NCBI GenBank assembly: GCA_001460835.1
Contig: CYKH01000335.1
Coordinates: 1 to 29,066 of the forward strand
DNA: 29,066 nucleotides
Direction: 5' to 3'
From: Bodo saltans
Taxonomy: Eukaryota > Euglenozoa > Kinetoplastea > Eubodonida > Bodonidae
The notes beneath the pieces are model-generated. The model was not told where the DNA came from and made no database searches. It worked only from the letters and a program-made list of their open reading frames with translations. The position numbers and the translations under genes are program-made. The first letter of the stretch is position 1. Each line of letters begins with the position of its first letter. Below, in pieces: positions 18,488 to 25,656 of the stretch.

Positions 18488-20353
18488 ATGGACATCAACG
18501 AAGTGTTAGACCGTCTTGACGAAGACGCCCCAGTCGTCGAAGAACAAGACGAAGACCTCCTGCGTGCCTACGGCCTCCACAAGTCTGAGGACGTCAAGGC
18601 AGTACGAGGCGACAAAACGGCGCGTGGTGACAAGATGGCGCACTACATGCACATGATTCACGTCCACCCAGATGTAGCGGAGTCGTACTTTCGCCTTGGC
18701 CAACTCATGCGTCGCGACGAAATTGTTCGCCTACGCAGCAGAGACACAGTAGATCGGCGTGATGTATGGGCAATGGGCATCAAGTACGAGCCAACCAATG
18801 CCCGTGCGTATTACCACCTTGCTAGAGACTTGGCGCACATCAAGAGCGAGGATCATATTGCATTTCCTGATGGGAGGTCAATGACCCCCACGGAGCTGTG
18901 CATCGAGGCCATCCGCCATAAGCTAGACTTTGCGGAGTGTTACTACTACCTCTCGACACTACTACCTGATGCCACGTCCACCGTGACGCTTTACAACGGT
19001 CGCATCGCAAACAGGCGGGAGCTGCAGCTCGATGCCGTTGCGTTGGACAAAACTATTTTCTATGCGTACAGCTCCATTGCCTTTGGGATGGAGATTGACG
19101 ACGTGATTGAGTTCGCTGGGAACACCCTCATGAAGAATGACTTCTACGCCCTCGCCATTCATTACGGTCCACACGATGCTCGAGCATACATCAATCTGGC
19201 AGCAAACTTGAAGAAGGGCGAGTCGTTTAAGCTTTTAGATGGCAAGAAGCTATCCCGAAAGGAGTTGTATACGGCCGCTATTGAACGAGATGAGGAATCG
19301 ATCCAAGCAGTGTACAACTTGGCCATCGAGCTCGGCAGTGGGGAAGAGATTACCCTCAAGGACGGCACTGTTACCACAAAGCGAGCGTTGCTATGTAAGG
19401 TGTTGGACATGGACCCATACTACAAGAAGGCATACGGTGCCCTAGCCTACGATATGAAGAAGAAGGAGGTCATCATGCTGCGTGATCCGGACGAAGACTT
19501 CGACGACGAACCAACTGCGAAGACAAAGCGCATGTTGTACGCACTGGCTGGCATTGATTTTAGTGTTCCTGTTGGTCTCAATGACGACGAGGATCACCTG
19601 CTCGCGTTACAAACGATTGAGGTTACTCAAGAAGAGCTCGAGAAGGTCCGACGAAAGGAGGCGAAGAAACGCCGCATTGCTGAACTCCGACGCATGATGG
19701 ATGACCAGAATAAAGCAGAGTCAAAAGGGAAGAAGCTCCCTCGCAGGCGTCGTGAGGGCAGCAAGAAGAAAAAGAAGGAGAAGAAAGTAGAAGAAGACGT
19801 ACCCGTGGGTGCGGTGCTCGCACCTGGAACGCGCCTCCGCCTCAGCAGATTCTTCCGTGCTCACGCCCCAGAAAAACTCGACGACATTGACAAGCTTCTA
19901 CCGCTGTTTGCAGGTCGAGAGGAGAGCCGCTTTCAACTGCTGATTAACATTTACGGGCCTGAACCGTCAACGATGGATTTCGTTGCCGAGTTCGATGATA
20001 TTACGATCAATGCTGATGGTGGTGCGACGACGCCAGCAGCAGGAGGCAACACATCCATTTCTGTTAGCAGCAGCAGTGGCGGCACTCGTGGCGGTGGTGG
20101 GAGAAGTTATTCCCCACCTGACGTACCGTCACCGACGTCGGCGCAAGGAGGACGCCGCGGCAGGCTCCCGCCAGCGGCGCGGCTCAAAGAGGAAGGTTTG
20201 TCACCTTCGAATCTTGCCAACTTCGACAGAGGCGAGATGGAAGAGGAATCACCGAGTTACTTCACGGGAGGGAAATTTGACAGGGGTGAGAGTAACTACG
20301 AAATGTTGAATTTCAATACAGACAACGACGATCAACGACCATCGTACTTTTAG
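18488..20353 (+). CDS. Protein of about 40-residue helical repeats with a basic linker
   Basis: I do not recognise a named family. Residues about 60-360 of 621 hold seven or eight degenerate repeats of about 40 residues. A typical unit reads AYxNLAxxLxxGExxxLxDGxxxxRxELxxxAIxxD, for example ARAYINLAANLKKGESFKLL. This is a TPR/Sel1-like helix pair followed by a short hairpin carrying a DG turn. A strongly basic segment follows (about 395-450, RRKEAKKRRIAELRR and GSKKKKKEKK) and may bind nucleic acid or act as a nuclear signal. The tail is Gly/Ser-rich and acidic and ends RPSYF. A scaffold role is the most that can be inferred. The 3' end and flank are tandemly duplicated just downstream. ATG 18488 is the first after the acceptor. 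Confidence 0.82.
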   Translation: MDINEVLDRLDEDAPVVEEQDEDLLRAYGLHKSEDVKAVRGDKTARGDKMAHYMHMIHVHPDVAESYFRLGQLMRRDEIVRLRSRDTVDRRDVWAMGIKYEPTNARAYYHLARDLAHIKSEDHIAFPDGRSMTPTELCIEAIRHKLDFAECYYYLSTLLPDATSTVTLYNGRIANRRELQLDAVALDKTIFYAYSSIAFGMEIDDVIEFAGNTLMKNDFYALAIHYGPHDARAYINLAANLKKGESFKLLDGKKLSRKELYTAAIERDEESIQAVYNLAIELGSGEEITLKDGTVTTKRALLCKVLDMDPYYKKAYGALAYDMKKKEVIMLRDPDEDFDDEPTAKTKRMLYALAGIDFSVPVGLNDDEDHLLALQTIEVTQEELEKVRRKEAKKRRIAELRRMMDDQNKAESKGKKLPRRRREGSKKKKKEKKVEEDVPVGAVLAPGTRLRLSRFFRAHAPEKLDDIDKLLPLFAGREESRFQLLINIYGPEPSTMDFVAEFDDITINADGGATTPAAGGNTSISVSSSSGGTRGGGGRSYSPPDVPSPTSAQGGRRGRLPPAARLKEEGLSPSNLANFDRGEMEEESPSYFTGGKFDRGESNYEMLNFNTDNDDQRPSYF

Positions 20354-20526
20354 TGTGGGGTTGTCCTTACTCACGTTTTAGTTAGCGTCGGGTGCAGCAA
20401 CGTACAGGGGTGAGAGTAACTACGAAATGTTGAATTTCAATACGGACAACGACGATCAGCGGCCATCGTACTTTTAGTGTGGGGTCGTCCTTACTCACGT
20501 TTTAGTTAGCGTCGGGTGCAGCAACG
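20280..20526 (+). repeat. About 123-nt tandem duplication of the gene end and its 3' flank
   Basis: Copies at 20280-20402 and 20404-20526 differ at four positions, all transitions. The first copy holds the last 24 codons (including the stop) and 50 nt of 3' flank. The second lies wholly after the stop codon. Three differences fall in the coding part and all are synonymous (ACA/ACG, CAA/CAG, CGA/CGG). Confidence 0.95.
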
Positions 20527-20772
20527 GTGTGTTTGCTTTCTTTTTTATTTTGTGGTGGCGAGCATATGTTCCCACACAAAGAGTTGACGAGCGCTTCTCT
20601 CTCTCGTCACCAGTTGTACAACGCGTCGAACGAATCGGGAGGAGCGAGATTGGGAGAACCAGATCTCTCGGATGTGGGCTTGTTTTTCGAATTTTTTTTA
20701 AAATGTGCCCCCTTTCCTCCCTTTCAGTTGTGTTACTCAACAGGAAAAGGAGAGGAGAAGAAAAATACGGAG
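20354..20772 (+). other. Intergenic region holding the second repeat copy and the methyltransferase leader
   Basis: The left third is the second copy of the 123-nt repeat. The remainder contains two T-rich stretches (about 20530-20552 and 20683-20700) and a C/T tract ending in AG at 20726-20727. The methyltransferase frame is open back to 20527, but the added residues are repeat-flank and tract sequence and look untranslated. Confidence 0.5.
20708..20727 (+). promoter_or_regulatory. Candidate spliced-leader acceptor of the methyltransferase gene
   Basis: CCCCCTTTCCTCCCTTTCAG ends at 20727. It is the clearest pyrimidine tract before ATG 20773, with no ATG in the 45-nt leader. Confidence 0.55.
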
Positions 20773-21516
20773 ATGGAGAATAGCAAACCGTCATCGTCGG
20801 CAGTGAGCAGGAGGTACTCCATCCCATCCCTTCGCTCGTGGGTCTACGATACCGTGATTGTCAACATGACCAAACGATGGTATCGGGAGGTGCTCACAAA
20901 GCTCCCCGTCAATGCTCGCATCCTCGACGTTGGGATCGGCACAGGCACAAGCCTCTTGGAGAACAGAGATCTGATTGTGTCGAAACATTTGCACGTCACT
21001 GGTGTGGACTACGATGAGCACTACGTCATCGCTGCGATTGAGAATGTGAAACGGTTTGGCCTTGAGCAGCAAGTTGCGCTAGTGCATGCAAGCATTCATG
21101 ATTACTCTCCATCGCCGTCATCCTCCTCTTCGGGTGATGATGAGAAGGAGAACCAACGACCCTTCGACGCGATTTACTTCTCAGGTAGCTTCATGATCAT
21201 CCCTGATAAGGCGGAGGCTCTCAAGCGCTGCGTACGTATGCTGAAACCAACGACAACCGCGAGCTCAAGCGGCAGTGGTCGTGTGTACTTCACGCAGACA
21301 TTTGAGCATGAGGGTATCGTAGGGCGCTATGTCACGCCTTGGGTGAAAGCAGCCTTGAAGACGCTCCTGACCATTGACTTTGGCACTGTGACGTTTGAGA
21401 AGGACTTCTTAGCGGTGTTGCAAGCGGCAAATGTGGAGGTGGAGCAACGAATTAGCTTAGGCAAGGCGATGTTCCGAGAGCAGGTCTTGATTGTCGCCAT
21501 GGTCCCTGTGAGCTAA
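20773..21516 (+). CDS. Class I SAM-dependent methyltransferase
   Basis: The 247-residue protein has the Rossmann-type methyltransferase fold. Motif I is ILDVGIGTGTSL (50-61). The acidic residue that binds the SAM ribose is D79 in VTGVDYDEHY. A post-II region follows (VALVHASIHDY), and FDAIYFSGSFMIIPDK (131-146) sits at the motif IV position. A Ser-rich acidic insertion (113-129) separates the last two. RVYFTQTFEHEG (170-181) fits the strand after the C-terminal helices. The substrate cannot be told from sequence: small-molecule, lipid and protein methyltransferases of this type look alike. Two hydrophobic stretches (192-203, 212-220) are helices of the fold, not clear membrane spans. ATG 20773 follows the acceptor. 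Confidence 0.85.
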   Translation: MENSKPSSSAVSRRYSIPSLRSWVYDTVIVNMTKRWYREVLTKLPVNARILDVGIGTGTSLLENRDLIVSKHLHVTGVDYDEHYVIAAIENVKRFGLEQQVALVHASIHDYSPSPSSSSSGDDEKENQRPFDAIYFSGSFMIIPDKAEALKRCVRMLKPTTTASSSGSGRVYFTQTFEHEGIVGRYVTPWVKAALKTLLTIDFGTVTFEKDFLAVLQAANVEVEQRISLGKAMFREQVLIVAMVPVS

Positions 21517-21870
21517 CAAAAAGGAAGCTCACTGACAAAGGAACGAGGCTCTCTCTCAATAACGTAATCAGACGAGAGGGACGCTTATGTCTCTTGGTTT
21601 TACGAGATCAAAAAATCCAGTTTCTTTTGCGCGGCTTTGTATTGAGCAGACTTGAACCTGATGAGCGGCAAGAAGAATCCCTGTGCTTTTTCTTTATTCT
21701 TCGCCACTCGGATTCTTACTGAGCAAACTCTCCTGTCCTCCCCATGCCTATGACCCTCCTTTGCTCGTCTATGACTAATGCATATTTAGCTTCGCTCTTC
21801 TCACCTGAGAAACAATCTTTTTTACTATGCACCACGAAAGAATTTTTCTGTTTTTTTCTTTCGCCTCACT
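21517..21870 (+). other. Intergenic region before the CS-domain gene
   Basis: No gene is supported. The sequence is mixed, with T/C-rich runs at 21690-21780 and a strong tract at 21841-21870 that leads into an acceptor AG. Confidence 0.5.
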
Positions 21871-21872
21871 AG
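21841..21872 (+). promoter_or_regulatory. Candidate spliced-leader acceptor of the CS-domain gene
   Basis: A strong T/C tract ends in CTCACTAG, with AG at 21871-21872. It lies exactly at the left edge of the 304-nt duplication. The first ATG after it (21884) belongs to the duplicated partial copy, not the intact frame at 22188. Confidence 0.55.
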
Positions 21873-22478
21873 AAGTTCGTGGAATGTCAAATTATTTCCT
21901 TGGCAACGGTGTTGTGTGGGTTCAGTCGACCGAAGAAGGCGACACGTCCCTCGAGGTTACCGTCCCCGTGGTGCTGCCCGCTGGTGTCCGCACCAAGGAG
22001 CTCACCGTGTTAGTCAAGGAACGCGATGTGCTGTGCATCAAGTACAAGGAGTCTACCCTTGTGCAGTGGCGTCTGTACAGCCGTGTTTCTGAGGACGTGG
22101 AGTGGCGTGCAGTAAATAGCAATGTCGTCGTGGACCTCGTCAAGGCCGAGGCTGCAACGTGGCCGTGCCTCTTGAGAAGTTCGTGGAATGTCAAATTATT
22201 TCCTTGGCAACGGTGTTGTGTGGGTTCAGTCGACCGAAGAAGGCGACACGTCCCTCGAGGTTACCGTCCCCGTGGTGCTGCCCGCTGGTGTCCGCACCAA
22301 GGAGCTCACCGTGTTAGTCAAGGAACGCGATGTGCTGTGCATTAAGTACAAGGAGTCTACCCTTGTGCAGTGGCGTCTGTACAGCCGTGTTTCTGAGGAC
22401 GTGGAGTGGCGTGCAGAGAATAGCAATGTCGTCGTGGACCTCGTCAAGGCCGAGGCTGCAACGTGGCCGTGCCTCTTG
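21871..22478 (+). repeat. 304-nt tandem duplication of the 5' end of the CS-domain gene
   Basis: Copies at 21871-22174 and 22175-22478 differ at three bases. Each starts at the AG of the acceptor, includes the ATG and covers 97 codons. The period is not a multiple of three, so translation from the first ATG (21884) leaves the gene's frame at the junction and stops at 22345. One difference is synonymous (ATC/ATT); the other two change one codon (GTA/GAG, Val/Glu). Confidence 0.95.
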
Positions 22479-24032
22479 AACCTCCCCATGCGCCCCGATG
22501 ACGCACTGCTGACGACGACAGCCGAGCTGGATGTCCTGTTCGCCAAGGAGGTAAGGCCCCTCCCCCCAGTAAAGGTTGCCCCCGCTGCCGTCGAGGCGAA
22601 GGCGGACGGGATTGATGAGGAGGATCTTGACCGGATGCTCGAGGAGACGGTACAAGAAGTGCAAGAGCTCAATATGTACGTGAAGGCCGAACTTAAGGGA
22701 ATGGAGGAGGAGGAAGCGGAGATGAAGGCAAAGCTGCAGGAGCTCGAAGAAAGCCTCACCACGGTTGAGGACGAAGAGGCAAAGGAGACCACAAAGAAGC
22801 AAATTCTTCTAGTGGAGAAGATGCTGGAGATTCACAACAAGACTCGTGAACTCCGCTCGCATGAATGTACAGTGGAGACCTTCCTTCAGACCCAAGTGCT
22901 GGACCTGCGCAAGTCTCGCATCAACGTCGGAGAGCTGAACGAAAACGAAACAGAGGCGTTCCTCAACGACGAGGAGCGAGCCATGTCTGCGCATGAGCTC
23001 TTCGCAGTAGGTGTCGGCGCTCTGCAAGAGCAGCAGATTGAACAAGCATTGCACTTCTTGCGCCTTGCCGCTGTTCACCACAGGCACTCGCAAAGTATTT
23101 CCATTTTATTCCGCATCTACTCCGAGCTTGGCTCTGCTCGCGGTGCGTACATACTCCTGCAACGTGCCAAGGAGAACGACGATCTGCTTGACGTGACCTC
23201 CAATTTGCAGGTGGCAGAAATGTTCGATCGAGGTGCACGCCATTTCCCTCCGATCTTCGGTGCTGCGGTGTATTTCTACCAACGCGCAGCTCGTTGCGGC
23301 AGCGTGCACGCTATGATTGGACTCGCTCAATTGTTCCTCCGCGGGTCCACCACCGCCACGACCCTCAACGAGGAGGAGCGTGAGGCCAACATTGATAAGA
23401 AGAAGTACCACGCGTGGTTGGAGCAGGCTATTGGCCGTGGCTCCGGTGCTGCCTTGTTTATCAAGGGATGCATGCACTTGCGTGGCGAGCACGGCTGCGA
23501 GAAAAGCTATCGTGTCGCGAAGGACTACCTCGAGCGCTCTGGCAAGTGCCAGCCTGAGATTATCAAGCGCTCAGCTGGCGTCAACGCAGCACTTGAGAAG
23601 CTGCGCATTGAGGAGGACGCCGCCTCTGGGAACACCACCGAGCTGGGATCGCCCATGTCGCCCCCAACGCCACCGACCTCACCGTCCGGCGGACTGACCA
23701 CGGCTCCTCAACGTAGTGCTCCAAAGGTTGACGTTGCCGCACGCCTTGCCGCCCTAGACAACCAGAGCCCTTTGAGCCCTGTCGAAGGCGCTGCTAGGAA
23801 ACCAGCGAAGAAGGCAACCGGAGGTTCTCACGCCGCTGCCTCAGCCCGCTCTCGTGCCTTCTGGGAGCGCGCCACCGTCACCGGCACTGCAGTGTATGTT
23901 GTCTACACGTTGGCCTTCCCACTGCGCGTGATGTTCCTGCCACAGTTCTACACTGCGATCCAATGGTTCCTTGACTTGTTTGGCTTTGGAGGTAGCTCCA
24001 GCGGATTGGATGCGCGCGGTTTGATGATGTAA
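22188..24032 (+). CDS. CS-domain, coiled-coil, Sel1-like protein with C-terminal membrane segments
   Basis: The 614-residue protein joins several parts. A CS (p23/NudC-like) beta-sandwich fills about 8-98: VVWVQSTEEGDTSLEVTVPV, VEWRAENSNVVVDLVKAE, then the TWPCLL end. Such domains often act as HSP90 co-chaperones. A Glu/Lys-rich coiled coil follows (about 145-225). Sel1/TPR-like helix pairs fill about 265-455 (ALHFLRLAAVHH, AAVYFYQRAARCGSVHAM, AWLEQAIGRGSGAALFIKGC). A Pro/Ser linker leads to one or two hydrophobic segments (about 565-600). Sel1 repeats plus a C-terminal membrane anchor are known from ER quality-control proteins, but a CS domain at the front is unusual. The frame is complete from 22188, yet an upstream partial copy carries the acceptor and an earlier ATG, so translation of this frame as drawn is uncertain. 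Confidence 0.85.
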   Translation: MSNYFLGNGVVWVQSTEEGDTSLEVTVPVVLPAGVRTKELTVLVKERDVLCIKYKESTLVQWRLYSRVSEDVEWRAENSNVVVDLVKAEAATWPCLLNLPMRPDDALLTTTAELDVLFAKEVRPLPPVKVAPAAVEAKADGIDEEDLDRMLEETVQEVQELNMYVKAELKGMEEEEAEMKAKLQELEESLTTVEDEEAKETTKKQILLVEKMLEIHNKTRELRSHECTVETFLQTQVLDLRKSRINVGELNENETEAFLNDEERAMSAHELFAVGVGALQEQQIEQALHFLRLAAVHHRHSQSISILFRIYSELGSARGAYILLQRAKENDDLLDVTSNLQVAEMFDRGARHFPPIFGAAVYFYQRAARCGSVHAMIGLAQLFLRGSTTATTLNEEEREANIDKKKYHAWLEQAIGRGSGAALFIKGCMHLRGEHGCEKSYRVAKDYLERSGKCQPEIIKRSAGVNAALEKLRIEEDAASGNTTELGSPMSPPTPPTSPSGGLTTAPQRSAPKVDVAARLAALDNQSPLSPVEGAARKPAKKATGGSHAAASARSRAFWERATVTGTAVYVVYTLAFPLRVMFLPQFYTAIQWFLDLFGFGGSSSGLDARGLMM

Positions 24033-24540
24033 GAACATACATTCGCGCGCGTGTGCAAAGCACGCAAGCAAAAGCCATCACAACAACAAAATGCTCTTAC
24101 TGAGTCATCACCACACACAAAATTACCTCTTCACACAACACCCACAACAAAGGGATGAACGAAAGAAAAAAAACCATCAAGGCGAATGCCACACCTGAGA
24201 CAGTTAATACGGGAGTTAAGCGCAGACACACACACAAACACAACAGCAACAAAAAACAAGACACGAACAACATTGAAGAACGAACAAAAAAGTACCGCGC
24301 AATCGAGTGTCAATAGATCTATTTCTTCATTAGCGTTTCGCGAAAACGCCGGAAGAATTTCTTTGACCTTCGTTGCCCCAAATTCTAACCTTCACACACT
24401 ATCACTGCACCTTCACTTTTATCAACAAAGAGCGAGTGGTGTTGCGATCCCGCTTAGAAAAATATTGTGTGTGGGAAAATAATTCATTTCTCTCCTTTGT
24501 TGATTTTCATAAAAAAAAAACAGTCACCGGCGTCGGGACA
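24033..24540 (+). other. Intergenic region before the PPR-like gene
   Basis: No gene is supported. It is rich in CAACA/ACACA between about 24075 and 24290. The frame of the next gene is open back to an ATG at 24373, but that part reads a T/C-rich tract and precedes the acceptor AG at 24522-24523. Confidence 0.55.
24484..24523 (+). promoter_or_regulatory. Candidate spliced-leader acceptor of the PPR-like gene
   Basis: TCATTTCTCTCCTTTGTTGA is followed by a ten-A run and CAG, with AG at 24522-24523. ATG 24541 lies 17 nt downstream. Confidence 0.5.
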
Positions 24541-25467
24541 ATGCACTCCGCACGACTACAAGTATCAACCATGAGAGCCATGCGACGAGCAGCACCGGCT
24601 GCTACCATTGCACTCTTAGGATCGTCGCCCTCCCCGTCTTCCTACGGACTTCTGCACAACACTGCTAGCTGTATTGCCCTCAGCAACTCAGTGAGATGGT
24701 GCAGCACCGCCTCAACTAGTAGTGCCGGCGCTTCGTCGACGACGACTGCAGCGCAAGGCAATTTATTTGATCGGACGGCGGCTGCTCGACGTGAAATTCA
24801 CGACCTTTGGGCGGGGTCTCAAACAGCTGCTTCTGCCGAACAAGAGTCTGCACGTCAGAATCAAATCGTGGAATTGATTGAGCGGTATCAACTCGGCCCC
24901 ACAGGCGCAAAGGAGGAAGATATTATCAGATCTCTTGGCGAGTCCTTTGATCGACTGCTGCTCCTTTGTGTGCCTCTGGGCGAGAAGGGGGCTGCGTCGC
25001 TCGAAGCATTGCTTGGTAGCGCTGGCCGCCTTGGTCGGGAGATTGGCATTCGAACGATTCAGCATTTGTTTTCTCGTTGTGCGTCGTATGCAGAGGCAAT
25101 TGCCATCTTTTACACGCTGCGCCGATGCAACGTTAACATGAATATGGAATCTTACTACGCGATGCTCTACTCACTGCAGCGCTTAGAAGAGGAGTCATGG
25201 GCATTGAAGTTTGCTGATGAACTTGACGAGAAGAAAACTGTTTCCGAACAGGCGTTCGACTTTATGATGCAAGGTTGCGCGAATCAATTGTTGCCGGAGA
25301 ACAAACCTTGGATTGGTAATGTGATGTATGCGGATGGCAATGGCACCGCACCACAACCTTCGATGAGAGCATCACAAGAAGAGTACGATAAGTTAGGCGA
25401 GAAGTGGACGAAGAGGTACAAGGAAGGACCCACTGCGGGATTCGTCTCGTCCCAGTCGAGTGCGTAA
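24541..25467 (+). CDS. Mitochondrial PPR-like protein
   Basis: The first 50 or so of the 308 residues are rich in Arg, Ala and Ser with no acidic residue (MHSARLQVSTMRAMRRAAPA), as expected for a mitochondrial import signal. The middle is helical. At about 177-250 there is a pentatricopeptide-like pattern (ASYAEAIAIFYTLRRCNVNM followed by ESYYAMLYSLQRL and a second pair). PPR proteins bind organelle RNA, and kinetoplastids have many, including subunits of the mitochondrial ribosome. The repeat count is low (about two), so a ribosomal or assembly protein is as likely as an RNA-specific factor. No catalytic motif is visible. Confidence 0.65.
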   Translation: MHSARLQVSTMRAMRRAAPAATIALLGSSPSPSSYGLLHNTASCIALSNSVRWCSTASTSSAGASSTTTAAQGNLFDRTAAARREIHDLWAGSQTAASAEQESARQNQIVELIERYQLGPTGAKEEDIIRSLGESFDRLLLLCVPLGEKGAASLEALLGSAGRLGREIGIRTIQHLFSRCASYAEAIAIFYTLRRCNVNMNMESYYAMLYSLQRLEEESWALKFADELDEKKTVSEQAFDFMMQGCANQLLPENKPWIGNVMYADGNGTAPQPSMRASQEEYDKLGEKWTKRYKEGPTAGFVSSQSSA

Positions 25468-25587
25468 CCAACCCGTTGTGCTGTGTGAGTTAGGAAGGGA
25501 CGCGTTTTGGACCCGGCTATCAAATCCAACAAAAAAATGTGAGTCTTTTTTCTTACCTTGCACCATAACACATCTGCATGCAACTTG

Positions 25588-25633
25588 AACTTTTTTTTCT
25601 TGATAATTTTGCTTCTTTTTTGATGCGCGCCAG
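25588..25633 (+). promoter_or_regulatory. Candidate spliced-leader acceptor of the potassium-channel gene
   Basis: A T-rich tract (TTTTTTTTCTTGATAATTTT, then GCTTCTTTTTT) is followed by GCGCGCCAG with AG at 25632-25633. ATG 25657 is the first after it. Confidence 0.5.
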
Positions 25634-25656
25634 AACAGCGCTGTCCGATTTCACCG

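Noticed and set aside
22226-22802. Minus-strand frames of 162 and 188 codons
   Set aside because: They are antisense of the CS domain and coiled coil; Ser- and Leu-rich composition only.
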